The notes: a model not told the origin generated them from the letters alone. Counted from the stretch's first letter, positions 10,746 to 24,100 are shown. The stretch: DNA of 64,000 nt from Beroe forskalii (GCA_011033025.1 WFMF01000033.1:434001-498000); one strand, 5' to 3'. A program made the numbers and translations.

Positions 10746-11129
10746 TTAATTAAGTTATGTAACATTCGGTAACTCAGCGTGTCAGAATCCGAATATAAAT
10801 CTAGAGATGGACTTTCGAAATCTACTGATGGACTTTTTGAAATCTACTGATGGAGTTTTTAGAGAGAGACTTTCGCGCGTGTTTATATAACTCCATCTCT
10901 GGTTTCGTAACTCCATCAGTGATGGTTATACGTATACAGCACGCGCGAAAACAACACGGCCGTGTATATAGAAGAAGCTTTAGCTGCTTTATGGAGTATG
11001 GAGCTGAGGAGGTCAACTTTATCGTTAATCTCAAGCGTTGTGTTGCAGGGTAGTGAGAGAGCTTTGGAATGGGTAGAGAGAAGGGCTTCCAGTGCTTCCA
11101 TCACTAATACACATTTATTGAGTCGTTTC
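10746..11129. repeat. Short direct repeats and CG-rich palindromic stretch
   Basis: Copies of gatggactttcgaaatctact recur near 10806-10860, followed by inverted segments (gcgcgtgtttatata...cacgcgcgaaa). This looks like remains of inverted-repeat elements. Open frames here are not supported as genes. Confidence 0.35.
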
Positions 11130-11225
11130 GAATCCCCACGTGCGCAACGTAATCGTGCGCGGCTCACTGGCTTATTAACGACAGCCAGTGAGCCACTGAG
11201 CCGCGCACGATTACGCAGTGCACGA
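11130..11225. repeat. Palindromic inverted-repeat element
   Basis: The left arm (about 11140-11172) and right arm (about 11183-11222) are inverted copies containing cgtaatcgtgcgcggctca. The centre repeats ccagtgagcc. MITE-like foldback. Confidence 0.6.
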
Positions 11226-12363
11226 AAAAGCCGCGCAAGTAGGAGTTCGACACACCACCGTAAGGAAAAGAGTTTCCTAGTTTTGTCAGTGCCAGGTGCC
11301 AGTCTCTGTAGGATTTTATTGTCTAGGTCTGTGTCTGTATTTTGGTGTCTCTATCACTAGGTGATTGTGTCACCAGTATTTGTGTCTGTGGTGTTGAGAC
11401 TAGAGTAAGTGTGATTCTCGTGCGATCACAAGTTTATGGGAGATCGTGTCACCAGTGTTGGACTGTGTGCCTGTGTGTCTGTGTGTTTGTATGTATGTAT
11501 GTATGTGGTGACACGAGAATCACAAGTACCTGACCAGTTTACCACACAAGTACCTGAGTACAATAAACAAATGGTGACGACACCTCACACTTTACACACA
11601 CTTTGTGACAGCAGTGAAACTGTGTTGCCATGACAACCCCTTATCTCCTCACGCACCATGGTGACAGGATGGGAAGTAGATGAAAGAATCGTAAATCATT
11701 GATTTCATCGCTCTTTAACTTAGATTATAATCCGCAACTGTAAACCATGATAATGATGTCAATATCTTGGCAAATATCAAGGGGTGTCGCAGTGAAAGAA
11801 TAGGCGGCTTTAACTGATCAGTAGACCACGTAGAACCATGGTAAGGAACCCTCTCTAATCTGCCTACAGTTTATCCACAACCATTTCAGAACACCCATGA
11901 TCTTGTGTTAGATCGTGGTGTGATGAGTATCGTACAATATGATACTAACTGTAAAATATAAATCCCTGTGAGAGTGTGAGAGGATCAGCTCAGAGTGGGA
12001 CAGGATCAAATCGGAGGAGTTTTGACGTCATTCTCATGATTTTGAATGAGCAACTGATGACGTTTAACCGCCTTCTACATTGTGAACTGTTGAAGTGGTG
12101 TGATGACCGCTGTGTGTTGATAGTGTGGAGCGTGCTAGCTTTTCAACACCCCCAGACAACATTGTCAATTCATTTCGTGAGTTTAAAATGTGAAGGACTT
12201 GGAGGTAATATTATATGCTGAAATATATGCTACAAATTATTATATCGTGCTTATAACTTTATAACCAGGGGAGTGAAAAGCTGCGTCATGCTTCTGGGGT
12301 TGAATTAACTGTACCATTTAACGGTCTGACCCCTGAAATTGGCTATTTGGACAGATGCTTCGT
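11226..12363. other. Non-coding stretch with a TG/TATG microsatellite
   Basis: A tgtg/tatg microsatellite near 11463-11510 is flanked by repeated gtgtcacc-ag-gttgtg phrases. No gene supported. Around 12000-12080 a tgacgtcat and an accgcc motif recall the MITE family at 21553 but no full copy is seen. Confidence 0.35.
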
Positions 12364-13098
12364 CGGAAAAATGTCCAAATAACAAAATTCATTAATATAA
12401 ACGCCCTGAAATGATGCAGTAAATTCGAGCCCTAAAGCATGAGGTAACTTTTTAATTTCATTTGTTAAGGGGGGGGGGGGTGGCGTTTTTGGCTAGAAAT
12501 GATAGACGAGCATCGTATCTGCAAGAAAAACTTTACGGAATGAAAAAACTTTGTTCCTAGCCTGAGTTATGCGAATTTGAAAATTGAAATTGGTCTGTAA
12601 TTACAGTAAGTGCGCAATCTTCAATCGCGATTTGCAAAAATAATCTTAAAAATCTATCTCCTCTCACATTTGGAGACTCGCCCTGAAACTGTCCAGATAT
12701 ATCGTCAAAATTTTGCTCCTTGAATATTCAAAATCAAATATTTTTGGTTCAGAGGCCTGAATCAAAATCCGTTTGATAAATCCCTTGATTTTGATCCCTA
12801 GAACATATCTGGAAAGTTTCAGGACGATTCTCCAAATTACTTACTGTAATTTCGATTTCAAATTCACATAACTCAGGCCAGGAACAAGATTTTTTCATGC
12901 CGTAAAGTTTTTCTGGTAGAATCGATGCTCCTCTATCATTTCTAGCCAAAAACTCTATTTTGGCCATCGCACCGCCCCCCCCCCCTGCCCCCTACCAAAT
13001 CGAGTGGAAATCTACGTAATGCTTTTGGGGTCAAATTTACTGTACCATTTCAGGGCGTTTAACGAATTTTGTCAGTTGGACATTTTTCTGACGGTCCT
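12364..13098. mobile_element. Large foldback (giant inverted repeat)
   Basis: The left arm (about 12364-12610) and right arm (about 12835-13098) are inverted copies at high identity. They include facing homopolymers (G run near 12471, C run near 12974), ttttggctagaaatgatag, and the aacgccctgaaatg string. The middle also pairs (ggagactcgccctgaaactg near 12672 against its inverse near 12815), so the whole segment is one hairpin of about 735 bp centred near 12731. No coding motif was seen inside. Confidence 0.8.
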
Positions 13099-13444
13099 TA
13101 TTTGGTCCTTATTTGTCCGGCCTTATGGCTAACGGTCGTTTAACAGGGTTGGCTTGAACAGGCCGGTTACAGTAAAAAAGCTGTTTAATAATAAGGGCTG
13201 ACTAGATATCTAAATGACACAAGGCACCATAGTTCATGAGACCTATGTACAGTACGTGGAGCCGTTATTGCAAAATTTGATAACAAAACGTGGCCTAGAT
13301 TGATTTGTATATGAGTAAGGCCCCGAAAGGCCTATCTTCGTGATATTTGTGGAGGAGTAACCATCTGATGAAGACCAGATGATGACCTAATCCAGTCTCA
13401 TTACAACGGCCATATTGCAGAGTAATGAATTAATTTCCTGATAC
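13099..13444. other. Spacer between two foldbacks
   Basis: Nothing recognised except a short hairpin (ggcccc-gaaa-ggcc) near 13319. Confidence 0.3.
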
Positions 13445-13825
13445 ATTAATCGGGTCTATGTTCAGAGAAAACCGATCAAAATTCTAATTTCCTTGTAATA
13501 CGATGAGGTAACGTAGCCATTAAATACTGTATCCTTTGGGATGCGCTACTGATTGTAATATCTGCTGGGATGGTTATTTATTATTAATATTTAAATTATC
13601 TACTAGATTCCTTCGGTGATCTGATTTAAGGATTAATAAAGCCATGATTTCGCTATTAATCGCATCCCCAACCAGATCCCTATTCCCTAACCAACCTGGC
13701 AGATAACAAATACAATCGGTAACGCTTCCAAAGAATACAATATTTAATGATTTAATAACCTACATCGTATTACAAATAAATTAGAATTTTGATCGGTTTT
13801 CTCTGCATGGACTCGATAAATATCA
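13445..13825. mobile_element. Second foldback element
   Basis: Left arm from about 13449 and right arm ending near 13820 are inverted copies (agagaaaaccgatcaaaatt, ttgtaatacgatg, cattaaatantgta, ctttggnnngcg). The centre is near 13635. Confidence 0.75.
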
Positions 13826-16797
13826 CAGAATAAATCCATTATAAGTAATCAATAATAGTGCCTGGGAGGTAATTATGGGTATAATGATTGTAATTAACAG
13901 TCAAGTATCCATCAATGATTTAATGAGTTAGATTACAAACAGTCTACATTTTGGGATTTCGTTATCTACAGGTTGTGAGTGATTAACCATGATCAGCCCA
14001 TTATAACCCCATTTGGCTACAGTAATCAAATGACTTGAATGGCTGAATGGGTTGATTTGAATGAATAAATGGAAACGCTGCCATGGGAATTTTTAAGTCC
14101 CTTAACCCTATGGTCTCCATGGTAACTAGTACTAAGTTATTGAAGAAATTATTGATTGATCATGTAAAACATGAGTCCATTGTGGATCATTTAAAACATG
14201 AGTCCATTTTATACGAAAATGTGCTGAATATTGAGACCAAACCAAACAAAATGCTTATCTCAAACTTGAAGTGAATTGATATAATCATTAATTAATTGTA
14301 TATATAATTATACTATATCCGAATAAAGCATACAAAAGTTAACTCGAAATAGTTGAAACTGTAACGTAAATTGTACAAACCAATATAATTATCTTGTTCG
14401 TGTGTTAATCTTATGAAAAGATTTTAATAGTATATGAAATATCATTCATAATAGCAAACATCTTTATTATATACCATGATAATTTGTGAATGCAAGACGA
14501 AAGTAAATTTATTTACTCAATTCAAAAATATATTTGGCCAAAATTGAATATCATGGTATATAAATTCAGATAGAAAGTTTTGAACCTCATCTGTTTTCGA
14601 TAAAACCATGCAGAGGTATCGCCAAGAAAGCATGCGAAAATTATATCTCAAAATTTAGCTAATTTTACAATTTTTGCACTATCAAAGCAACTACAAATTC
14701 CATTGTCTCTGTCTAGGATCTTGATATTCAACCAAATAGGTTTTACGTCGATTTAATTTTATTTATCTAGAAAGCTAGAACCGTTTATTTGGTGAAAAAT
14801 CCTCACTTACCAATCTACGAAATGTCTATTCATCTAGGAAACTTCTATCCGTGATCTATGAAAACTAAGTCTTTTGAACCATGTATCTTAACGAATCTAT
14901 ATCTTAAGTTTCTTATCATTTCTTCTACTGTCTCTCTCACTTTCCTACGCTATATAAGCTACCTTATGTTCTCTAGCAATATTATCACAGTCTTGTCTCC
15001 TCTGCAAAGTTATGTTTTGTCGTCCTCCTCTGCAAAGTTATTTGTTGGTGGATCCAATCATCGTGAGGTGGGGTTGAGTCACGGCCCCGAATCCGTTGGG
15101 GAGATTGAGGAACGCCGCTCTGAAAATGATGAAATTATAATAGTTGCTTCATATCGAGTTAAAATTAATAATTCTAGAAATCAAATTTATTGTGGGATAC
15201 CATCTCTTAAACTCGGGCTTCTCTAGAGCTTGGAGCAGGGGACTCTACCAATACCATTGGTTCTCTGAGAAATTCCCCGTCCTAGTAGGTGACCAGGTGA
15301 CATTCTCACTTCAAATCCTCGCACTCTGTCATGACACCCTGCTCTAGAGTCTAGTAGTAGGTGATATTTCCCCCTTTCTCACTCTCTGTCACTGGTTATA
15401 TTTCTAAGTCATCCTCACACCAGCTTGTCATCGAGTGATCCCAAGCTCTGAATCCCACCGTAAGTCCCTCGCTAAAGAGATATGCCCTCAATCCTTCTTG
15501 TCTAACTCTCCTACTCCCCTACAAGCAGACTTTGTCGGCAGGGGTAACCCGGACAAACAAACCGTGCCGACACATGTGTTCTTCCTACTCCCATCATCCC
15601 TCTCTTATCTCATTTCAAACTCCTGTCAAGACCTCCGCAGGGATCCCTTGTAAGGTATCACCATGGCAACAATCCCCTATATACCGAACTCAGTTCTTCC
15701 TTCTCTCCTCTATAAAGTGTGAGATGCGGCAAGCCTCAACCAATTAGACGAGTGTTTAACTCTTCCTCCTTCTCGATTATATAATGTCAGGTATATCTAT
15801 AGGAGCTCCAATCCGGAGATGGAGCGTGATTGGTGCTCCTGAGAGAGCCAATGAGCGGCCAGATAGGTCACGTGATCTTAGAAGCGCGGTGTTAAACAAA
15901 CACAGTGTCAGCATTTCAACGGGTCGAGCACGTGCGTTGCTTGCCGTGAGACGTGCGTTGTCATGGGAACTATAGAGATCACATGAAAGGCACGAGGCGG
16001 TCACGTGATACGATGTGTTACGATGTGATGTGTTGCAATCTTACATCATTGGGTGATTTACTGGAGTAAAATGACGTAATTAGGGGACTTTTGAGCCTCT
16101 ATTGTGACGTAATGGCAAATAACGTCACGATGATTTCTGAATTCCGTAACAGAATAAAACATATGGATTTGAACTGGTCTTGATTGCAATCAAAATTTGA
16201 GTTTTTGATCGAGGCAGTGGATTAATTTCTGCAATAATTAGCTCTTTCAAAAGCTTGTCGCCGTATTGTTAATTTTTAAACTCAGAATTGCGAATTATGA
16301 ATACTCAGAACCAGTTCGTATCACAAGTGGTCGACTGACTGGTTGACTGATCTAACTGACTAACTGACTGATAATGGCTGATAAATGACAGTTAATTTTA
16401 AAACGATTGTGCATTTCAATTTATTAATGCAACTTTTAAAGTTTAATACCAGTGATTTAGCTAAACCAATGTCACGAATCAACTTCAGGCCAGCCTTTTC
16501 GGGGCGTCTATTGTATGTTCGAGATAACGGGTACTGGTTACTATTATGCCAATGTTGGGATATTACTGTCTATCAAGTTCGTCGGCTCATTATAATTTAA
16601 ACATTTGAAAATAAATAGTAAGTTCTACAAGTACACTGGCTTGAACTATGGAATATACCATCGCGATTAAATATTTAACTGAAATGGAGTAAAAGTCGCC
16701 ATTAATGTTCTGCTAGAATGAACAAATTTTAGCGCCTTTTTTGTCGCGACTGCATATAAATCCAGGGCTAACTTTTGGCGGTAAACAACATGAAACC
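13826..16797. other. Non-coding stretch before the DMRT-like gene
   Basis: No supported gene. Contains a short direct repeat (acatgagtccatt twice near 14170-14205) and scattered CACGTG sites near 15857, 15941 and 16000. Frames at 14858-15750 lack family motifs and consistent splice sites. An AATAAA on the minus strand near 16420 could polyadenylate the DMRT-like gene. Confidence 0.35.
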
Positions 16798-19700
16798 TCA
16801 CCTCTGATCAGGCTCTGTCTTGTAAGGTACAGCTGGGAATCCCTGGGGTGCTGGTCTGTGGTAGAAGTTGGGGTAGCCGTTAGCTCCAAACACCTGAGAT
16901 AATTGGGGCGTTGTTAGGCGTGTTTTTATGTGTGGTAAGGTGTTGTAAGTTGCTGCTAGGTGGCACTTAACAACAGTTGTTGTCTGTTAATACTGTTTTG
17001 TTGTCCTATGCCAATGGCCCAATGGTTGTTGAAATTCAATTGGGAAACATTAAATCAATGAATTTAATAATTTTTACCGAATTCAGAATGAAATTATTCA
17101 GCCTCTTTTTTGCCTTACCTTGGACTCTACAGGTGAAGCGAAGGGGTTGCAGGCAGCCTTGGTGGAGGAGCTGGTGTAGCTCATGGTGTTAGCTACCCGT
17201 CCTACGTTGTAAGATCCCAGGTTACCTCCACTCGAGGGATCTGAAGAGAGGGGGGGGGTGAGTAGAAGAGAAAAAGAAGAAGTTGAGGAAGGGAGGAATC
17301 TGAAGAAGGGATCTGAAGAGAGGGATGGATGAGAAAAGAGGAAAAGGAGTGATCTGAAGAGGAAGAAAGGGAAGAGGGATAGAGGAAGAGAATGGATCTG
17401 AAGCGAGGGGATAATGTAGGGAATGAGGGATCCGAAATGGAAACAGGAAGGAGAAAGGAAAGAAGGAGTGTAATGGAGAATGAAGAACGGTATTGGATGA
17501 TGATGATTGATCATTAAAACTATGAAAAGAGGAAATATGCTCAACTTCCAAGGTAAGAGAGGGTGAAATAGAATTGGCCTCAGGGCATTTGCCTCAAATG
17601 GGTGTGCTGATGTTCAAAAATGTAACAAGATTGATTGGATTGAAAATCAATGTTATTACGTTCCTTCTTTGGATTATGATTAACTAACTTTTGTTAGTTT
17701 TGATCACACCACCGGTTCATTACTTGGGGAATGTTCCTACTTTCTTGAGCATGAATAATGGGACGTTCATCGCATGATAATATTTTGTTTGCCAAATCTA
17801 ATTTCGAAATTAAAGTCACGGCAAAACATTATAAAATTTGCCAGCTTTCTTCAAAATTATACAACTTTTGCCCCTTCCTCTTGTTTTGTCACATACTTCC
17901 TATAATCCTATATCACGCCAACAGTAGCTCACATACTTATATGACAACGAGTCTTTTGTGGTAGATTTCTTTCGAGTTGTTTACCAAAACAATCTTGTTA
18001 AACAAGGTCCCCAATACTCAAGTCTGGTATTTAAAACCCCGGCAATTCATTAATAACGCATATATTTGATATTTATTCCGAGCCCTATACGTGACCCCAT
18101 GGCCTAAATCACGTGTCTTAGCCACGTGACTAAATCACGTGATAAATCACGTGACTAAATCACGTGACTAACACATGTCTAAATCACGTGACTAAATCAC
18201 GTGACTATCTCGTGATTAATGTCGCTGGGGCGTCTAAACATACGATCCAGACAGACTATGTTTTCAGGAAGGGTGGCAGACATAATGGCAGGAAAATCTC
18301 AAGCTTGTTATGACTTCAAGACAAAACGGTGGGTGTGTCAGCTGTCATGTTTTTACTATATTTCGTGGGATTTTATATATTGATAGACTATATAATTTGG
18401 ATAATAAAACGTGGCAAAAACTTTCGGGGAAAAAGGTTTTTGGGGCATTGGGAATCACGTACTGAATATAATTTGATACGAGGAATATTGACGTACGTGT
18501 AATATAGTGATCAGTTATGAAATGGAACATTCGACAAATAATGACATGAATCACTGTCAAATGTCCAGTGACCACGAAACAAAAAGTGTGAGGCAAACAT
18601 TTGCCTCAAGTATTATGTCCTAAATCAGTTAACTGCCATACTCTTAAAATTTGAAAACAGGAACACAAAACGAAGGAGCACTTTTAAAACGCTCTAAAAA
18701 GGGCGATACATTGGGCATGATAAGTAAAAGTATGAAAATCAAGTGTACTCACTGTATCCGTCTAGCTGGAGGTTGAAGGAGGTCCTTCTGTCTGCGGTTG
18801 AGTAGGGGTAGTCACTGCCAGGCGATGTGGTGGAGCTCACACTGTTCCTACCCTGTGGAGAAAATGGGGGGTTATAACCTGAAAAGTCCCTTATAAAGGC
18901 GCTGAGTTGCGGAAATATTTCCTTGCGTTTAGAAATTGATAAAAACAGCGCTGTGTTTTTAATTTCCGAGCTGACGTTTTAGGAGCTCACGAAAGAGGGT
19001 TCAAGTTTGGCGAGGGTCAGCACAGTTCTCAGATTTTGAGGTAAAATTCGTTGAACTGTTGAAGTCATAAATGGAAAGTAAGATGCAATAGTTTATCGAA
19101 TAATGTTGAGATTTTCTAACTGTCGAGATGTGAAAGATAAGTCTCTCTAAAAAAAGCGCACGGTTCTAAACCCAAGGATTTCCCTTACCGTTTCCTTCTT
19201 CCTTCTCCGCTCGTTGGCCATGGTCTTTAGCCATCGCATCGTTCCTAGTTTTGGTCTGCTTGCACAGCTCACACTCACACTCATCATACTGACAGCAGCC
19301 CTTGTGTCCCAATCTGAGGAGGAATGGGGGTTTACGGCTGAGTTTCGGCAGGAAATATTGCTTTTAAGATTAATATATTGAAACTAGAGAATATCTAGGG
19401 GAATGGAGTTTCACGGCTGAGTTTCAATAGGAAATGTTGCTTTTAGGATCATAAGATTGAAATAAAAGATTAAAAATATAGAACATCCCAATCTAGCAAT
19501 CTGATGAGGAAAGGTGTTCTATCTGTGTTTTTACGATTCAAAGATTAAAACCAGAGAGTTTTATGCTCTGAAAGTCAGTCGAAAAATGATTATGGTACCA
19601 GCAGTAAATATCAAGAACTAGGCTGTACAAGATATCAAAGTTGAAACCCGCTGAACAAATATCAATGCTAATCTTTAAATCAAATCTTATGATAATAGCA

Positions 19701-20744
19701 GCCCTCTGTGAATAAATTTAACTTTGATGTCTTGAAATTGAAAAGGTCGCTCAATAGCAGCGGTTTCTGATGAGACATAATACTGCCTTATCAGAAAGTT
19801 AACCAATGATGGCGTTTGAAAATAAAACCATCAATAATTGTATTATCAGGAATCATTGTTCGAAGCTACAATGTGGATTTGTTAACGGCAAATCAGAATC
19901 GTCAAATTGGTTTTGATAATTGAATAACGGTATTCTGTACCTATTCTATCGTATCTCATGCGCCGATGAAGAAGGATATTTCAACGAATATAATCAGCAT
20001 CAACAGTAATTTTAACGATTCGAAGATCAAAAACTTATCGCATGATGGAGTCTGGACTTGAAACGGTTACGAACCTTTGCAGACAATTGACTACAAAATG
20101 CAAGAAAAGGAGCGAAACGAATTCCAATTATCACTAGCATACTTAAGATACCTTAGCCATATTATATTAACCATATATTAAACAAAAAGCTAGATTCCCA
20201 CTGTATTTAACACGTCTTTAAAGGATACTATTTAACTTTCAGACAAACCCTTTTAACAGGGGGGATTTTAATATCTATCGGTGAAGCACCCTTTATTAAA
20301 CCTTTGATTATTAACATGAGAAACATTGTATAACACTAATCCTATATACAGTGGCCCTATATTGTAAAGTGAAAAGCCCTAATAGTATACACCTAATTCA
20401 ATGGCATCATTTTAAAACCCCCATGCACCTCCCCTACCTTGGGACACTTGCAAAGTTATTTTAACCCCCCAATCCATTGATTAATGATGCTTTAAAAGCG
20501 AGCCCTTGACACTGTTAAAACCCTCTAAAGCTTTATAAAGGTGAAGTGTTAAACGTCCCCCAGGAGTAACAGTTTAAAATATAACAAGAATTAAACCCCC
20601 TGAGATTACCCCCTAAAGGGGGCGGGGGTTGGGGTGGGCGGTGGCTTACCTCAGAACCAGAAGTCCGTGGTTCCGGCACTTGGCGCACTTTGGCCGGTTC
20701 TTCTTGCCGTTGCGATCGATGTCAGCGTTGAAGTTGTAGCTCAT
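16798..20744 (-). CDS. DM-domain (DMRT-type) transcription factor, five exons
   Basis: Exons on the minus strand: 20650-20744, 19189-19313, 18753-18852, 17119-17240, 16798-16893, all with GT-AG borders and matching phases, giving about 178 residues. Exons 1-2 encode a DM domain: C-x2-C-x2-H-G, then G-H-K-x2-C-x4-C-x-C-x2-C, the exact zinc-ligand spacing of doublesex, followed by a basic helix (ERRRKKET). DM proteins bind DNA in the minor groove and often control sex-specific or neural differentiation. Several usual core residues differ, so it is a divergent member. The rest is Ser/Tyr/Pro-rich, ending KTEPDQR. In exon 2 the zinc-ligand frame and the frame continuing into exon 3 differ by one base near 19224-19230; without correction exon 3 starts with a stop. 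The final AGGTGA could be a stop or a donor to a further exon. Confidence 0.8.
17230..17470. repeat. Purine-rich intron tract repeating the exon 4 splice acceptor
   Basis: The acceptor of DMRT exon 4 reads CTTCAG/ATC on the minus strand at 17239-17246. The same ATCTGAAG string (plus strand) recurs at 17298, 17311, 17352 and 17396, each in a GA-rich (minus strand pyrimidine-rich) setting, so five candidate acceptors are stacked. Confidence 0.65.
18108..18205. promoter_or_regulatory. Intronic array of CACGTG E-boxes
   Basis: Seven CACGTG palindromes within about 95 bp of DMRT intron 3, most in a 12-bp repeat taaatcacgtga. CACGTG is the core for bHLH-zip factors (MYC/MAX, USF, MITF). A regulatory role is inferred from density and regular spacing. 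Confidence 0.55.
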
Positions 20745-21050
20745 GTTGGAGACGTTTAACAGGGGGGAGTTTATAAACAGAGGAAAAGAGAAAAGTCGAG
20801 GTTATGTTTTACCGAGAGGAGGAGGAGGAGAGAGATTCGTTGGTGCCTCGGGTGACGCGGTAGTTGGAGAGGAGGAAGAGGAGGAAAGAGTTTTAACAAA
20901 TGTGTGGAATTCAACGAAAATCCCGGGTGTTATTGAAGTCAGGGAGAGAGAACGAAGCTTGATAGTGCTGCTGAGAGGGTGTTTAACAAGCGGAGTCCTT
21001 GGACTGTACTGATGAACGGGAAGAGGGTTCTACTATATGACTGAGAGGGT

Positions 21051-21131
21051 CACGTGCTGCGTCACCCTGACACGTGACCCGTCACCATGGACACGTGACC
21101 CGTCACCATGGTCACGTGACCAAGTCACGTG
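21051..21131. promoter_or_regulatory. CACGTG cluster upstream of the DMRT-like gene
   Basis: Five CACGTG sites (21051, 21071, 21092, 21113, 21126) at 13-21 bp spacing with repeated cgtcaccatgg between them, 300-390 bp upstream of the DMRT-like ATG at 20744. Likely part of its promoter region. Confidence 0.6.
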
Positions 21132-24100
21132 GGAGGGTTGCTGATAGAGAGGGAGATCAAGTAGCGGTATATATGTTGTTGTGATGATGAATCAGGTGGA
21201 TTACATTAATAATAATACTCAACTCCTAATCTATAAGCATCAGATGGTCAATGACACATTGATTGAACGTCCGGACAGACTATTGGACGGCCCCCCTGTT
21301 GGTTAGTTAATCTGAAATTAAATCGCTTATCCGACGTAATCAAGAATCAAATAATTCAATGCAGATTAATAATAAACAACTTCTCATACTTTTGAGTAAA
21401 ACTTCATCAGCTCCCTCATTAACTTGGATAATGATACTCGGGACATCGCCAAATTGTCTAGCTCCATTCATTCCTCATCATAATAAACCCTCCAGAGTAG
21501 GGCCACTGTGGGGACCATTGTCCATATGGCCGAAACCACCTGTAATCAAATGATTATACGCCGCACATCAGAAATAGACGGTTCATCGTCATCAACTCAC
21601 TACATTGAGCTATGATAATGACGTCATCCTATCCGCCTATTTATCGTGCGCGATGTTTAATGGCGTGATGATCAGCAGGACCTCCTGAGTAGGTGTTTTG
21701 TAATTTGCAACCCCTCAATTCATCCTGTGTTTTAAATAGCCCATTATGTGTTCTATAATTGCAATATTCACTTGATTAACTCGATAATCAGTTACAAAAC
21801 CACTTAATCAGACAATCAGTTACAAAACCACTTGAAGTTTAATTAATTGCTTCATCAATCTCCTAATTGAAGCCTGGATTAGTTCCTGATTGCCGTTTTC
21901 ATCAATCCCCTAATTGAAGCCTGGATTAGTTCTTGATTGCCGTATATTGTCGATTGAAATTGACAAAGCTGATATGTTCATTAGTTGATTATTAATGCTA
22001 TGATAATTACAAGTCGATTGCTGAGTTTTCATATTGTTAATCAGCCAATTCTCACTGGAACACTGGACCCTTGTAATGATGGAACGTGTTAATAAAGTGC
22101 GGAATTTGCCGTGGTCTGAGCTAATTATAATTTCCACTTATTGTGCGTTAATTTCAGAGGTTCCTGGAGGATATTAGCCTTAAAGTAGGTTTTTGATTGA
22201 AAGAATTGCTAGGTTTCTGCCACTAAACTTTGGTTTGGAAATCAGAAGGTTCTACCTGGGTGTTTTCTGCCCCAAGAAAAGTATATGGGCTTTAAAACCT
22301 CAAAAAATCGGAAACAGTGGGAGAAAAAGTCTTGATTTAGTCCGCTCCCAAACTCCCAATCTCCTTGGATTGGCTGGTTCCATATGGGACGACCAAGGAG
22401 TGTTACAATCCTCTGGGGACACAGATTCTCAGAATATTAGGAGGCTCTCCCTGGTTTAAAATAAAGTGAAACATTGAAACCTTTTGTTAATAAGAGCTGT
22501 ACACGCGTGTCAGTGTGTGGACGCTGTTAATTCCCACAGAATGAATATACAGTGGGTGTATACAGTGGTGAATTGCTGTTTTCCATATTATCAATTTTGA
22601 AATTTTAATCATTTTCGCATCCATTTTATCATTTTGAGAACAGAAGTTTGAGTGTTATCAATATTACGGACAACAAGTGTAGGTCAAGTCGTGTTTAGAC
22701 GACTGCGGTTTATGTGTAATCCAATGCCCCTATCTCGAAGCCTTTAAAAATCTCCCTCCATTGGTGCTTATCTGATAACTACTGAGAATTGCAGACAGGA
22801 CATGATCATCAGTTTAGCAACGCCCTCCCATGTCATGGGTGTTACGTGAATGGCCCTCAAATTAATCTAAGATATGTAAACCATTCCGAACAACCTAACC
22901 GTTCTAAACCGGTTTTAAATCAACCGTCACGACCAACTACTATTTACCAACAATAGTTGATTTAACGTCACGGATCACGTCTTCATATCAACAGTTCAAA
23001 TTCAGATCTCAGTCTTGAGCATCATTCATAGCTGCTCTCCCATGCCCCATACTGTTACGTATAATTTATGTTAGATGGTTGTAGTGAATTGGGGTTATGT
23101 GTGGTTCCATAGTTATGTTATATCATTATCTACGATAGTTGTAATGTTCCTTAGTTCCATATGTTCCATAGTAATACAATATATGAGCCCTAAAATTTCA
23201 CTATGTAACCACATCACCACGTTGTGTAGTTGCTGAACGGAAACTGAGGTCACGATGAATTGGGGTTATAATATAACTAGAAGGCCCGTTGGGCCTTCAG
23301 CTAGGTCACAGGACACCCGACCATTTCAATGCTGGCTACAGAGTACCACAACAGTAACATAATGAAATTATATTATAATTGCCCTAACCAGGACCCTGGT
23401 TTCCTAAAATATGGACATACACAGTATTTTCAAAATTCATGGATCACAACGCAGATTTCGTAAATATTGAACTATAGAAATTAATAACAAAAACAAATGT
23501 TTGTAAAACGTATGAAGTTGAAACATGATCAATGGCGTTTTTAAAGTTTGGAAGTGTCAAATGTAATATCTAACACTAAGTAAGTCATTGATGCAATTTT
23601 TTGTTGCTGGGGATGGGGGACGGGGGTGCATTGTGCAACGTAACAAAATTGCGAAATATTCACATAGGCTTTGAAAATAAATGAAAAAATTTTACGATTG
23701 CATATCAACCTCGAGCAAACAGTTGGTAATTAGTAAGAACTTAAGAACAATCTTTTTTTAAACTTTAGTTCAGATTAGGAGAATAGATGGGCAACAAATT
23801 TGAATCCAAGCTCATTGAAGTCAAAATTGTTCGCAATTTTATCAGTTATCTGTTTGTAACTCACTTCTAGCTTCAGTCAATACGAATTCTCCATTCCGTC
23901 GACGGTCGATTTATCGCAGCAAACCATCGAAACTACAATTAATATCTTCACATGAATGAATTATTGCTGATGTTCACTATGGAACAAAATGTTCAACTCT
24001 TACCTTTTCTCCTCTCCTAAAATATTGATTGTCTCCTGCAGTCGTACTCTTTTTACCAAACTCGAAAATTCCATTGGGAACGTTAATTATGAATTTCAAC

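Noticed and set aside
22193-22459. Plus-strand frame of 88 codons
   Set aside because: No recognisable motif, codon pattern or paired splice sites.
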